Part shown: positions 49,814 through 57,781 of the stretch, one piece after another | Layout of the letters: each line of letters opens with the position of its first letter | How positions within the stretch are numbered: position 1 is the stretch's first letter | DNA from: Pseudonocardiaceae bacterium | GTDB lineage: Bacteria > Actinomycetota > Actinomycetes > Mycobacteriales > Pseudonocardiaceae | NCBI GenBank assembly: GCA_009379845.1 | Contig: WHSZ01000012.1 | Location: forward strand, 1-64,000 | Length of the DNA stretch: 64,000 nucleotides | Direction: 5' to 3' | Made by a program: the position numbers and the translations under genes | The notes under the pieces: generated by a model | Told to the model about the DNA's origin: nothing | The model's input: only the letters and a program-made list of their open reading frames with translations | The model's database searches: none

Positions 49814-49921
49814 GGCTGGCCGGCATCCCCTACGCGGTGATTTTCCGGTGAATCCCTGCGCATTGGGTCGCCACCGTGCCACACTCCGCAACTACCAGGC
49901 AGGCAGCACGGTGGGGGCGGT

Positions 49922-50446
49922 ATGTCGGAACCGATCGATCCGGACGCATGGCAGCGCGGCTACGAAACCAAGCTTGCCGGTATCGAGCAGCGCAACGAGC
50001 GGATGACCGAGGAACTCCAGCAGGTCCGGGTCACCGAACGCAGCACGGACGGCCAGGTCAGTGTCACGGTCAACAACCACGGCGCGCTCGTCGATCTCCA
50101 GCTGGGTGAGGCACTCCGGCAGCGGGACGGCAGTGCGGTGGCCGGCGAAGTCGTGCGGTTGGCCTCCGTCGCACAGGGCAAGGTGGCGGACGCCGTGCGG
50201 CGCGCCATGCAGCCGTACATCGGTGGCACCGAAGCGATGAACTACCTGGTGGACCGGATGCGTGCCGCGCAGCCGCCCGAAGAGCCGCAGGGCTACACCC
50301 CGGGTGGCGGCGGATATTCGGACGCGGACTCGTTCCTGCGCTCGAACAACGCGGACGGCGATCCGGAGTCACCGCAACCGCCTCCGCGCCCACCCCGTCC
50401 AAGCCATGACGACGACGACTTCGGTGGTGGATCCATCTTGCGCTGA
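49922..50446 (+). CDS. YbaB/EbfC-like protein of a type VII secretion-like set
   Basis: Protein of 174 residues. Residues 15-110 follow the YbaB pattern: a long helix (ETKLAGIEQRNERMTEELQQ), a strand region GQVSVTVNNHGALVDLQLGE and a second helix. The tail is proline- and Asp-rich and ends FGGGSILR. YbaB-domain proteins frequently lie beside ESX/EspC genes in actinobacteria. It starts a three-gene series with 30-nt and 1-nt spacings. Its biochemical role is unknown. Confidence 0.75.
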   Translation: MSEPIDPDAWQRGYETKLAGIEQRNERMTEELQQVRVTERSTDGQVSVTVNNHGALVDLQLGEALRQRDGSAVAGEVVRLASVAQGKVADAVRRAMQPYIGGTEAMNYLVDRMRAAQPPEEPQGYTPGGGGYSDADSFLRSNNADGDPESPQPPPRPPRPSHDDDDFGGGSILR

Positions 50447-50476
50447 CCCGTCGGCGCCGCGAGGAGGGGAACAACA

Positions 50477-50797
50477 ATGCCGGATGGAGTACCGAGGGAC
50501 GGCTTCCACGTCTTCAGCGACGAGATGCGCTCGCACTCGGTGAAGGTCAGAGACGTGGGCGGGCGGCTGGGCACCGCGCAGTCCGCTGCCGGGAAGACAA
50601 CGCTGAACAACGAGGCGTTCGGTGTGATCGGGCAGTTCCTGGTGCCTGCGGTGCTCGCCGTCGAGACGGCGGCCACTGCGGCGATCGCCGCGGCGAAAGG
50701 CTCCACAGAGCTGGTTTCCGATGCCGTCACGGATGCGGCCGATGCGTACGACGAGGCGGAAGTGGCCAACACCAATCCCTTCACCGGGGACATCTGA
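50477..50797 (+). CDS. EspC-like type VII secretion-associated protein
   Basis: Protein of 106 residues with GAGGAGGGG upstream. The start GFHVFSDEMRSHSVKVRDVG, followed by LNNEAFGVIGQFLVPAVL, resembles the EspC (ESX-1 secretion-associated) family of helical-hairpin proteins. There is no signal peptide. The next gene starts in its stop codon (TGATG). EspC-like proteins are secreted with, or help, larger ESX substrates; here the large partner is probably the next protein. Confidence 0.72.
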   Translation: MPDGVPRDGFHVFSDEMRSHSVKVRDVGGRLGTAQSAAGKTTLNNEAFGVIGQFLVPAVLAVETAATAAIAAAKGSTELVSDAVTDAADAYDEAEVANTNPFTGDI

Positions 50798-51822
50798 TGG
50801 ACGGCAATCCCCTGATCGCGCGGGAACAGGCGCCGGGTGCGACCACGGGCGCCGGCGTGGTGGACGGCGTGGCGAGCACGGTCGATTCGATCGGAAGCGG
50901 CGAATGGGCTGGCGGGTTGCTCGGTGGCGCCGGCACCGCCGTGGGGATGGTCGGGGTGGCAAGCGATCCACTCGGCAGCCTGGCAACCGCCGGGGTGGGC
51001 TGGTTGATCGAGCACGTCGAATTCCTCAAGGACGGCTTGGACGCAGTGGCAGGCGACCAGGAAGCCATCGCGGCGATGAGTACGACCTGGGGGAACATCA
51101 GCGACGAGGTGAAGGCTTCCGCGGAGGATCTGATGAAGGCCGTTGAGGCCGATACCGCCAGCTTCGTTGGTCCCGCCGCCGAGGCGTACCGGCCGTTCGC
51201 CAGCACCCAGGCGACGTGCATCGGGGGCGTGTCAACCGCTTGCGACGGTGCCGCGCGGATGGTGAGCATGTGCGGCACCGTGCTCGGTGTGGTCCGGCAG
51301 ATCATCATCGACCTGATCGGCCAGGCGGTAGCCGAATTGATCGAAGCGGCCGCGGAATGGGCGGCGGCGCTGGGGCTGACCGCCGGGCTGGCCACCCCGG
51401 GCATGATCGGGGATCTGGTCCGACGCGCCCTCAAGTGGGCGAGGAAGATTTCGGACTGGACCCGGAAGCTCACCAGCGTGTTCAAGAACGCCTGGAACAA
51501 GATGGACGAGCTGGGCAACGGTGTGAAGAAGGTCAAGGACGCGCTGGAGAAGGTCACCAGCCCGTTCGGGACGGACGGAAAGATCATCCGGCGCCCTGGA
51601 CACGCGCTGAACACCGACCCGATGGGTGGCTGGGAGATCAAGTTCAAGCCCGATGTGCTGGCCGGAAACGCGGCTGTCAACCACGCGCAGCGGGACTTGG
51701 CTGAGGGCATCGACGTAAGAACAGCCGAACTCACCGGCTCGGAGGACGCGGCAGGCGCGGAAGGCACAGAAGGCGCGGCAGGTACAGAAGGCGCGGCAGG
51801 CACAGCCGGCCATGGCGGTTGA
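50797..51822 (+). CDS. Large helical type VII secretion-like partner
   Basis: Protein of 341 residues. Residues 60-250 are helical with hydrophobic stretches (TVLGVVRQIIIDLIGQAVAE). In SFVGPAAEAYR an F-x-G stands where W-x-G would be in related WXG-type proteins. The C-terminal ~60 residues are acidic and end in repeats of EGAAGT. No enzymatic toxin domain is recognised. The protein is coupled by a 1-nt overlap to the EspC-like gene. It parallels the protein at 5978-7159, both being large Ala-rich helical proteins with no signal peptide. Confidence 0.55.
   Translation: MDGNPLIAREQAPGATTGAGVVDGVASTVDSIGSGEWAGGLLGGAGTAVGMVGVASDPLGSLATAGVGWLIEHVEFLKDGLDAVAGDQEAIAAMSTTWGNISDEVKASAEDLMKAVEADTASFVGPAAEAYRPFASTQATCIGGVSTACDGAARMVSMCGTVLGVVRQIIIDLIGQAVAELIEAAAEWAAALGLTAGLATPGMIGDLVRRALKWARKISDWTRKLTSVFKNAWNKMDELGNGVKKVKDALEKVTSPFGTDGKIIRRPGHALNTDPMGGWEIKFKPDVLAGNAAVNHAQRDLAEGIDVRTAELTGSEDAAGAEGTEGAAGTEGAAGTAGHGG
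51753..51808 (+). repeat. Tandem repeat in the C-terminal codons
   Basis: The unit AAGGCGCGGCAGG with ACAG spacers recurs about three times and encodes the EGAAGT repeats at the end of the protein. It is followed by a gene-free 277-bp spacer in which no convincing gene or site was found. Confidence 0.6.
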
Positions 51823-52099
51823 TGGGCGTTGCCGACGCCGATCGCTCGGGGGGCTGGGCGACCGACGCCAGCAACGCTGGTCCGGCCGTTTGCCCCGGCC
51901 GGACGACATGACCGCGGTGCGGCCACCCTCGATGGCGCCGCGGCCCAAGCTTCCTCTGCCACGCGGTGGACGCGGCGGACCCCGGACACGTTGCGTTGAC
52001 CGCCCCGCTCGAAGTCGACGACCATTGTGACACCGGGTGCCGTCGGCACGCATGTGCTCGTGCGAAAAACGCCCGCCGCCGGCATGAAAGAGTGGGCGG

Positions 52100-52966
52100 G
52101 TGGGTAGCCAGGTAGTCGTCGTCGGTTCCGCGAACGCGGATCTCGTGGTAGCGGTGCAGCGCAGGCCGGGTGCGGGGGAAACCGTGCTCGGCGCGGACAC
52201 GGTAATTTCCCCTGGCGGCAAGGGCGCGAACACCGCGGTCGCGGCCGGTAAGCTCGGCGCACGGGTGGCGCTGTTCGGCGCGGTCGGTTCGGATTCCTAC
52301 GGTCGGCTGCTGCTGGACTCGCTCCGCGACGCGAACGTGGATACCGCACTGGTCCGGGTCGTCGAACGGCCCACCGGAATCGCCTACATCACGGTTACCC
52401 CGGACGGCGAGAACTCGATCATCGTCTCGCCGGGCGCGAACGCGGCGGTGCACCCCATCGAGCCGGGCGCGCTGGACGAGGCCGCGGTGCTGGTCGCCTC
52501 GCTGGAGGTCCCGCTGCCGGTGGTTGAGCACGCCGTCCGGAGCGCGGCCGAGCTCGGGGTCCGGCCGATGCTGAACCTGTCCCCGGTGGCCGAGCTGTCC
52601 CCTGCCACGCTGGCCGTGCTCGACCCGCTGGTGGTGAACGAGCACGAGGCCAGTTGGCTACGCAGTGGCGGCGTGGCCGATCCGCACCGGCTGCTCGAGC
52701 TCGGCCCCCGCTCGGTGGTGATCACGCTCGGTTCGCGCGGCGCGCTGGTCGCGGACGCGAGCGGCACGGTCCAGGTGGACGCGCCGTCCGTACGACCGGT
52801 GGACACCACGGGTGCCGGCGACGCGTTCGCCGGGGCACTGGCATCCGGATTGGCTTCCGGCGCGTCCCTCGCGGACGCCGCGCGCCAGGCCACCCGGGTC
52901 GCGGCGATCGCGGTCACCCGTCATGGCGCGCAACCATCGTATCCGGTGGCCGCCGAGGTGAGCTGA
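52100..52966 (+). CDS. rbsK: Ribokinase (PfkB family)
   Basis: Protein of 288 residues, GTG start. The PfkB fold shows GSANADLVVAVQRRPGAGE, the glycine pair in PGGKGANTAVAAGKLGA, PLVVNEHEA and the catalytic DTTGAGDAFAGALASGL. It phosphorylates ribose (or another sugar) at the 5-OH using ATP. No ribose transporter lies next to it. Confidence 0.9.
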   Translation: MGSQVVVVGSANADLVVAVQRRPGAGETVLGADTVISPGGKGANTAVAAGKLGARVALFGAVGSDSYGRLLLDSLRDANVDTALVRVVERPTGIAYITVTPDGENSIIVSPGANAAVHPIEPGALDEAAVLVASLEVPLPVVEHAVRSAAELGVRPMLNLSPVAELSPATLAVLDPLVVNEHEASWLRSGGVADPHRLLELGPRSVVITLGSRGALVADASGTVQVDAPSVRPVDTTGAGDAFAGALASGLASGASLADAARQATRVAAIAVTRHGAQPSYPVAAEVS

Positions 52967-53032
52967 GCTGCGCGTACGAATGTGCCGCTCGCTCGCGGAA
53001 ATAGTTGGTGGGTACGGCCCGTTGATCCCGAC

Positions 53033-53803
53033 ATGGGCGTGCTGGCGCGAGTTCGTGCGGCGATCACCGGTCGCGCGTCCGACCAGCACGCCATCGTCAC
53101 GTTGGACGATGCGCTCGCCGCGCTCGGCCACGACGGGTTCATGGGGCGCACGCACCGGCAGGTTCCGGTCGGCAACGTGGTGGGCACCGCGGCCCGCTCG
53201 ACGGACTTCGATCGGGATTTCCGCCCGCTGAACGGCGCGCTGGCGGAACGCTGGCGCCGGCTCGCGCAGGTCATGGAGTCCGGTGCCGACCTGCCGCCCG
53301 TGGAGTTGATCCAACTCGGTGAGATGTACTTCGTGCGGGACGGCCACCACCGGGTTTCCGTGGCGCGTGCCCTCGGCAGGCCGACGATCGCCGCGGACGT
53401 GCGGCGGATCTGCACGATCGCGTTCGCCGAGGCGTGCCTGCGGCTCGCGCACCTGCCGAGCAAAGCCGCGGAACGCGTGTTCCTGCAACGGATCCCGCTG
53501 CCCGACGAGGTACGCACGAGGCTGTGGCTCGAGCGGAAGGTGGATTGGGCTCGGCTCGGTGACGCCGCGGAGTCCTGGGCGTTCCGGCAGCTCAATGAGG
53601 GACGCCGGTTCGCGGACCGCACGCAGCTCGCGAGCGCCTGGTGGGAGGAGGAAGTCACCCCGATACTCGAGCTGCTGCGCCCGATCAGCCCGGAAACCCG
53701 CGACGTTCAGCTCTACTCCGCCGCGCTGATGATCCGCGATCGGCTCGGAGCGACCGAGTGGCCGCCCGAGCTCGTGAGTCTTTTTAGGTGCTATAACCCC
53801 TGA
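53033..53803 (+). CDS. ParB N-terminal-domain protein
   Basis: Protein of 256 residues from the ATG at 53033; a GTG at 52982 would add 17 residues. Residues 20-130 resemble the ParB/sulfiredoxin N-terminal fold, with the motif YFVRDGHHRVSVARALG (ParB family: DGHHRxxAA). The C-terminal half is helical with LWLERKVDWARLGDAAESWA. It lacks the ParB DNA-binding domain, so a nucleotide-binding or nuclease-like role is more likely than partitioning. The last ten codons (LVSLFRCYNP) are encoded by the palindromic element at 53770-53898, so the natural C-terminus may have been altered by it. Confidence 0.75.
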   Translation: MGVLARVRAAITGRASDQHAIVTLDDALAALGHDGFMGRTHRQVPVGNVVGTAARSTDFDRDFRPLNGALAERWRRLAQVMESGADLPPVELIQLGEMYFVRDGHHRVSVARALGRPTIAADVRRICTIAFAEACLRLAHLPSKAAERVFLQRIPLPDEVRTRLWLERKVDWARLGDAAESWAFRQLNEGRRFADRTQLASAWWEEEVTPILELLRPISPETRDVQLYSAALMIRDRLGATEWPPELVSLFRCYNP

Positions 53804-53898
53804 ACTGTGTTTAATGGCACCAAGCATGACCCGATGACGAGCAGGGCTCGCTGTTTAATGGCTCGCCCCTGACGAGCAGGGCTCGCTGACTCACGAGC
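53770..53898. repeat. Composite palindromic repeat at a convergent junction
   Basis: Perfect 11-bp outer arms GCTCGTGAGTC (53770-53780) and GACTCACGAGC (53888-53898). Inside are a 19-bp direct repeat TGACGAGCAGGGCTCGCTG (53835-53853 and 53870-53888) and two copies of TGTTTAATGGC. The left end is closely related to the leuS/tetR palindrome. The element includes the stops of the ParB-domain gene and the DUF1707 gene. Confidence 0.75.
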
Positions 53899-54502
53899 CT
53901 AGCCAGCTCATTCGCCGGTGCCGGATGGTCAGTGAGCCACCGTGCAGGCGTCCGGTGAGCACGATGTGCGGGTTGCCCGGCTTGCCGTTCGAGCTGGTCT
54001 TGTCCTTCACCGAACCCCACTTGACCTCGCTGATCGAATCGGTGGACACGGACGCCGTCTCCGGAATGATGATTTCCACCGATCCCCACTTGGAGCCCAG
54101 TTCCACCTGCACAACGGGGTGGGCGAACCGCGCCCCGGTGAAGTCGAGTTTGGTGTTGCCGTACTTGTTGCGCACCACGATTTCACGGGGCACCGCCCAG
54201 CGACCGCTCCGGACGATCGTGGAGTACTTGCCGTTCAGCACCACCCGGTCCTCGGCGCCGCCCGGCACCACCGCCGGCATCCGGTACGTCGACGGTGCGG
54301 CGTCCCGATGCACCATGCCCGGCAGGTCGACCAGCACCGCGTTCAGCTCCCCGCGGGTGGACGCGGCCAGTGCGGTGTCCGTGCGGCTGGTGAACTCGTC
54401 AAGGTCGAGCAGCCCGCGGCCGATCGCCTTCTGCAGCAGGTCGACGACGTGTTCACGTTCGGCGTCGGACACCCGGAAGTTCCGTGCGGTCACCTCGGTC
54501 AT
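53891..54502 (-). CDS. DUF1707 domain protein
   Basis: Protein of 203 residues. Residues 7-65 are a DUF1707 domain (FRVSDAEREHVVDLLQKAIG, FTSRTDTALAASTRGEL). The C-terminal half is rich in beta strands (KYSTIVRSGRWAVPREIVV, GSKWGSVEIIIPE), similar to the cell-envelope LiaF-type beta-helix domain. No signal peptide or membrane helix is visible. DUF1707/LiaF proteins are linked to cell-envelope stress sensing in other bacteria; the role here is unknown. Confidence 0.82.
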   Translation of the reverse strand: MTEVTARNFRVSDAEREHVVDLLQKAIGRGLLDLDEFTSRTDTALAASTRGELNAVLVDLPGMVHRDAAPSTYRMPAVVPGGAEDRVVLNGKYSTIVRSGRWAVPREIVVRNKYGNTKLDFTGARFAHPVVQVELGSKWGSVEIIIPETASVSTDSISEVKWGSVKDKTSSNGKPGNPHIVLTGRLHGGSLTIRHRRMSWLGS

Positions 54503-54598
54503 GCCTTCGATGCTAGAACCGTGTCGCGGCCGGTGGATCCGGGAAAAACCCGGAGAATCCCCGAACTCCTCGCGACGCCGAGCGACGCGCCGGTCGCG

Positions 54599-55393
54599 TC
54601 AGGAGGAATCCTCGGTGTGCTCCCGGATCCAGTCGTGCAGCACGTCGATGCGGGCGGTGGTTTCCTCCTGATCGTGCGGGCAGTCCGGGCCGCCGATCTC
54701 GGTAGCGGCCAGCTGGAACGATCCGTCGGCCGCTTCATGGAAGAACGGCGCTCCGGAGTCGTAGGGACACGCGCTGACGGTCGGCTCCGGCCGGTATCCC
54801 GTGACGTACACGTTGTGCGCGTCGACGCGCGCGACGGTGAACTGGCCGGTCTGCATCCGGTCGGGTCGATGACTGAGATCGGCGGTGCTGTCCGCCGAAC
54901 CCCAGCCGACCAGGCGGACGATGTCGCCCTTGGCAGGTTGCTCGGTGCTGATCTCGAGCGGCTGGATGCCCTCGACCGGGGCCGCGAGCTTGCCGATCGC
55001 GACGTCGGCCTGCTCGCTCTGCACCACCTCGGTCACGTCCACCCGCACCCCGTCGGTTCCGGAGAGCGTTGCCTGCCCGACCGTCGCGGTGACCTGGTAG
55101 CGCGGCGGGCCGCTGACCCGGTTGCCGGCGCCGTCGTGGAAGCAGTGTCCCGCGCTGATCACCCACTGCCGTGCGATCAGCGCCGCCGAGCACGCGCTGG
55201 CGTAGGTGCTGCCGTCCGGCCGGGTGATCTCGGGCATCGACAGCGAGGTGGAGAAGGTGTAGGCGCCGTCCGGCACGTCGTCGCCGTTGGCGATCGCCTG
55301 TGCGGGAGCGGCTTGCACGACCGCTATCGCGGTGAGCCCGGCCAGCACGCTCCCGAGTCGGATCAGCCGCGCGGCGCGTAATGTGCGAATCAC
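54599..55393 (-). CDS. Secreted trypsin-like serine protease
   Basis: Protein of 264 residues from the GTG at 55393, followed by a signal peptide (LIRLGSVLAGLTAIAVVQA, cut near AQA-IA). The triad is His83 (SAGHCF), Asp130 (QADVAI) and Ser213 (YDSGAP). In this S1-type motif the usual GDSGGP reads YDSGAP, so the oxyanion glycine before Asp is replaced by Tyr. The chymotrypsin fold begins at IANGDDVPDGAY. Function outside the cell is inferred; the change beside Ser213 may affect activity. Confidence 0.83.
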   Translation of the reverse strand: MIRTLRAARLIRLGSVLAGLTAIAVVQAAPAQAIANGDDVPDGAYTFSTSLSMPEITRPDGSTYASACSAALIARQWVISAGHCFHDGAGNRVSGPPRYQVTATVGQATLSGTDGVRVDVTEVVQSEQADVAIGKLAAPVEGIQPLEISTEQPAKGDIVRLVGWGSADSTADLSHRPDRMQTGQFTVARVDAHNVYVTGYRPEPTVSACPYDSGAPFFHEAADGSFQLAATEIGGPDCPHDQEETTARIDVLHDWIREHTEDSS

Positions 55394-55523
55394 CGTTGCC
55401 CCCAGTGCTCGTTTCGTGTCGCGTCGGTACCTTACTGAGTCGCGGCGGCCGCCGGTACCCGCTTTCGGCGTCACCGCGAGAACCCCTTGACTTCAAGTAA
55501 TGCCGAGGTTCTAGGTTGCCGGT

Positions 55524-55949
55524 ATGACCTTCACCGACGCGGAACGCGCGTACCTCACCAGCCAGCACATCGGGCGGTTGGCCACTGTCGGCCCGGACGG
55601 CATGCCGCAGGTGCGGCCGGTTGGCTTCCGGTTCGACCCGGAACGCGGCACGATCGACATCGGCGGGCCGCGCCTGAGCTCGAGCCAGAAGTGGCGCAAC
55701 CTGCTGGCTGATCCGCGGGCGGCCCTCGTGGTGGACGACATGACCCCGAAGGACGAGCCGGGCGCCGTAAAACCGGGCTGGGGGCGTGGCGTGGAGATCC
55801 GCGGCCCTGCCGAGCTGCTGACCGACCACGAACCACCGCACGGGCACGGCTTCTTCAGCAACGAGGTGATCCGGATCCACCCGCAGCGAGTGATCAGCTG
55901 GCACATCGACGCCGCCCGCCCAGACGTCCAGGGCCGCAACGTCGCCTGA
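55524..55949 (+). CDS. PPOX-class F420-dependent oxidoreductase
   Basis: Protein of 141 residues. The split-barrel fold shows FTDAERAYLTSQHIGRLATV and GPDGMPQVRPVGFRFDPERG, then KWRNLLADPRAALVVDD. Members bind F420, or FMN, and reduce small unsaturated substrates in actinobacteria. The substrate is unknown. It lies beside the two-component system, with the stop codons 3 nt apart (convergent). Confidence 0.82.
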   Translation: MTFTDAERAYLTSQHIGRLATVGPDGMPQVRPVGFRFDPERGTIDIGGPRLSSSQKWRNLLADPRAALVVDDMTPKDEPGAVKPGWGRGVEIRGPAELLTDHEPPHGHGFFSNEVIRIHPQRVISWHIDAARPDVQGRNVA

Positions 55950-55952
55950 ACA

Positions 55953-56618
55953 TCACGGGGCGTCTTCGTCCAGCCCATGCTCGATGGCGTAGCGCACCAG
56001 CTCGATGCGGTTGTGCAGCTGGAGTTTGCGCAACGTCGACTGCACGTGGTTCTCCACGGTGCGGTGCGAGATCTGCAGCCGGCCGGCGATCTGTTTCGCG
56101 GTCAGACCCTTCGCAACCAGCCGCAGCACGTCGGTCTCCCGCTCACTCAGCTCCGGCGTCGCGACACCCGGATCCGGCGAGGCCGCCATCCGCCGGTACT
56201 CGCCGAGCACCAGGCCGGCAAGGCCCGCGGTGAACACCGGATCCCCCTCCGCGGTCCGCCGCACCGCGTCCACCAGCTCCTCCGCGGACGCGGATTTCAC
56301 CAGGTACCCGGACGCCCCGGCCTTCACCGCCTCCAGCACGTCCGCGTGCTCCCCGCTCGCGGAGAGCACCAGCACCCGGGTGTCCGGCAGCTTCGCCACG
56401 GTCGACCGGATCGCGTCCACCCCCGAGCTGTCCCCCAGGTTCAGGTCCATCAGCACCACGTCCGGCCGGACGGTGCCCGCGATGCGCACCGCCGCCGCGG
56501 CGTCCCCTGCCGTCGCGCGGACGTCGAACCCCCGCTCGGAGAGGTCCCGCGCCACGCCGTCACGCCATAACGGGTGGTCGTCGACCACCATCACCGAGAT
56601 CGGCGGGTCCGCCATCAT
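55953..56618 (-). CDS. NarL/LuxR-family response regulator (MacR-like)
   Basis: Protein of 221 residues from the ATG at 56618, overlapping the kinase stop by 1 nt (TGATG). The receiver domain has phosphorylation site D58 in LMDLNLG and the DD pair at 13-14. The DNA-binding domain is LSERETDVLRLVAKGLTAKQ followed by ISHRTVENHVQSTLRKL. It forms a two-component system with the adjacent kinase. Confidence 0.92.
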   Translation of the reverse strand: MMADPPISVMVVDDHPLWRDGVARDLSERGFDVRATAGDAAAAVRIAGTVRPDVVLMDLNLGDSSGVDAIRSTVAKLPDTRVLVLSASGEHADVLEAVKAGASGYLVKSASAEELVDAVRRTAEGDPVFTAGLAGLVLGEYRRMAASPDPGVATPELSERETDVLRLVAKGLTAKQIAGRLQISHRTVENHVQSTLRKLQLHNRIELVRYAIEHGLDEDAP

Positions 56619-57781
56619 CACGCACCTTCCGCACCGTCGCGCCCCGCGGCGCGGGGCAGCCGGATCTCCCACTCGGTCCCGGCGTCCGGAGCCGTTTCCA
56701 GGTTGATCGTGCCACCAAGTTCGGTGATCCGGCCGCGCATCGACTTCGCGATACCCATCCGACCTTCCTCGGCCGCGGAGGTGATCCGCCCGTCCGGGAT
56801 GCCGGGGCCGTCGTCCCGCACACTGATTACCACCGCATCCGGCAGTTCCTCGAGCAACACCCAGGCGGACGCCATCGGACCCGCGTGCTTGTCCACGTTG
56901 GACAGTGCTTCGCCGACCACGGACAGCAGCTCGGACACGATCTCCTCCGGCAACAGCACGCTCTGCGCGGGCACCGAAACCTGTACCCGGGACGTGCCGA
57001 GCATCTGCAACCGCCCGCCGAGATCCGCCTCGCCGTTCGCGGTGGATTCCTGCGGGCCGGACGAGACCAGGGTGCGCAGCGCGATCTCCTGCTCACCGGC
57101 TAGCCGTGCCAGCTCGGCGGCCTCGCCACCGAGCTCGCTGCCTCGGCGGCGGACCCTGGCCAGCACCTGCAGCACGCTGTCGTGGATGGACCGGGCCAGC
57201 CGTTCCCGCTCGGCGAGCGCGGCTTCGGTGCGCATCGCCCTGCGCAGCTGCGCGGCGGTGGCGCGCGCCTGTGTGGAAGCCATCCCGATGATCAACCCGG
57301 CGCCGACTAGCAGCACCGCGTCCCGCGTCACGTCCACGTTCACCACGCCGCGGGCCAGCGCCGTGCACACCGCGACAAGGAAACCCGCCGCCATCCCGTA
57401 CGGCCAGCCGCGCAGCACCGCCATCGCCACCGGCGCCACGCTCGCCCACACCGTGGTGATCAGCGGTACGTCGATGTACTGGCCCGGCGCGAGGATCAAC
57501 GGCGAGGTCATCAACAACGCGCAGGTCAGCAGCACGTCCGTGTAGACAATCCACGGCCGGCGGCGCTCCCGCAGGTAGGCAGGCACGGTGAACGCAGTCC
57601 AGCAGGCCATCACGCCGAGCACCACCCAGCCGAGCAACGGCCGCTGGTAGCCGTGCTGATGCACCAGCACGGCCGCGATCGCGAACCCGAACGTGACCAG
57701 CCTGAGCACCACCGTGCCGACCCACAGCGGTGTCGCCGGGTCGCGCCGCAGGATCTGCGTGTCGGGCGACGACCCGGTCAT
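56618..57781 (-). CDS. Membrane sensor histidine kinase (MacS-like)
   Basis: Protein of 387 residues. Several N-terminal membrane helices (LWVGTVVLRLVTFGFAIAAV, WVVLGVMACWTAFTVPA and others to about 170) precede the phosphoacceptor His200 in LARSIHDSVLQVL. The ATPase part has NVDKHAG and DDGPGIP. It belongs to the MacS family of Streptomyces MacRS systems. The signal is unknown. The gene overlaps the AI-2E-like gene by 4 nt and its regulator by 1 nt, so the three are one operon. Confidence 0.9.
   Translation of the reverse strand: MTGSSPDTQILRRDPATPLWVGTVVLRLVTFGFAIAAVLVHQHGYQRPLLGWVVLGVMACWTAFTVPAYLRERRRPWIVYTDVLLTCALLMTSPLILAPGQYIDVPLITTVWASVAPVAMAVLRGWPYGMAAGFLVAVCTALARGVVNVDVTRDAVLLVGAGLIIGMASTQARATAAQLRRAMRTEAALAERERLARSIHDSVLQVLARVRRRGSELGGEAAELARLAGEQEIALRTLVSSGPQESTANGEADLGGRLQMLGTSRVQVSVPAQSVLLPEEIVSELLSVVGEALSNVDKHAGPMASAWVLLEELPDAVVISVRDDGPGIPDGRITSAAEEGRMGIAKSMRGRITELGGTINLETAPDAGTEWEIRLPRAAGRDGAEGA

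Noticed and set aside
51812-52099. Possible small genes in the spacer before rbsK
   Set aside because: Frames on both strands are Arg/Pro-rich with no ribosome site; nothing convincing remains in this 277-bp region.
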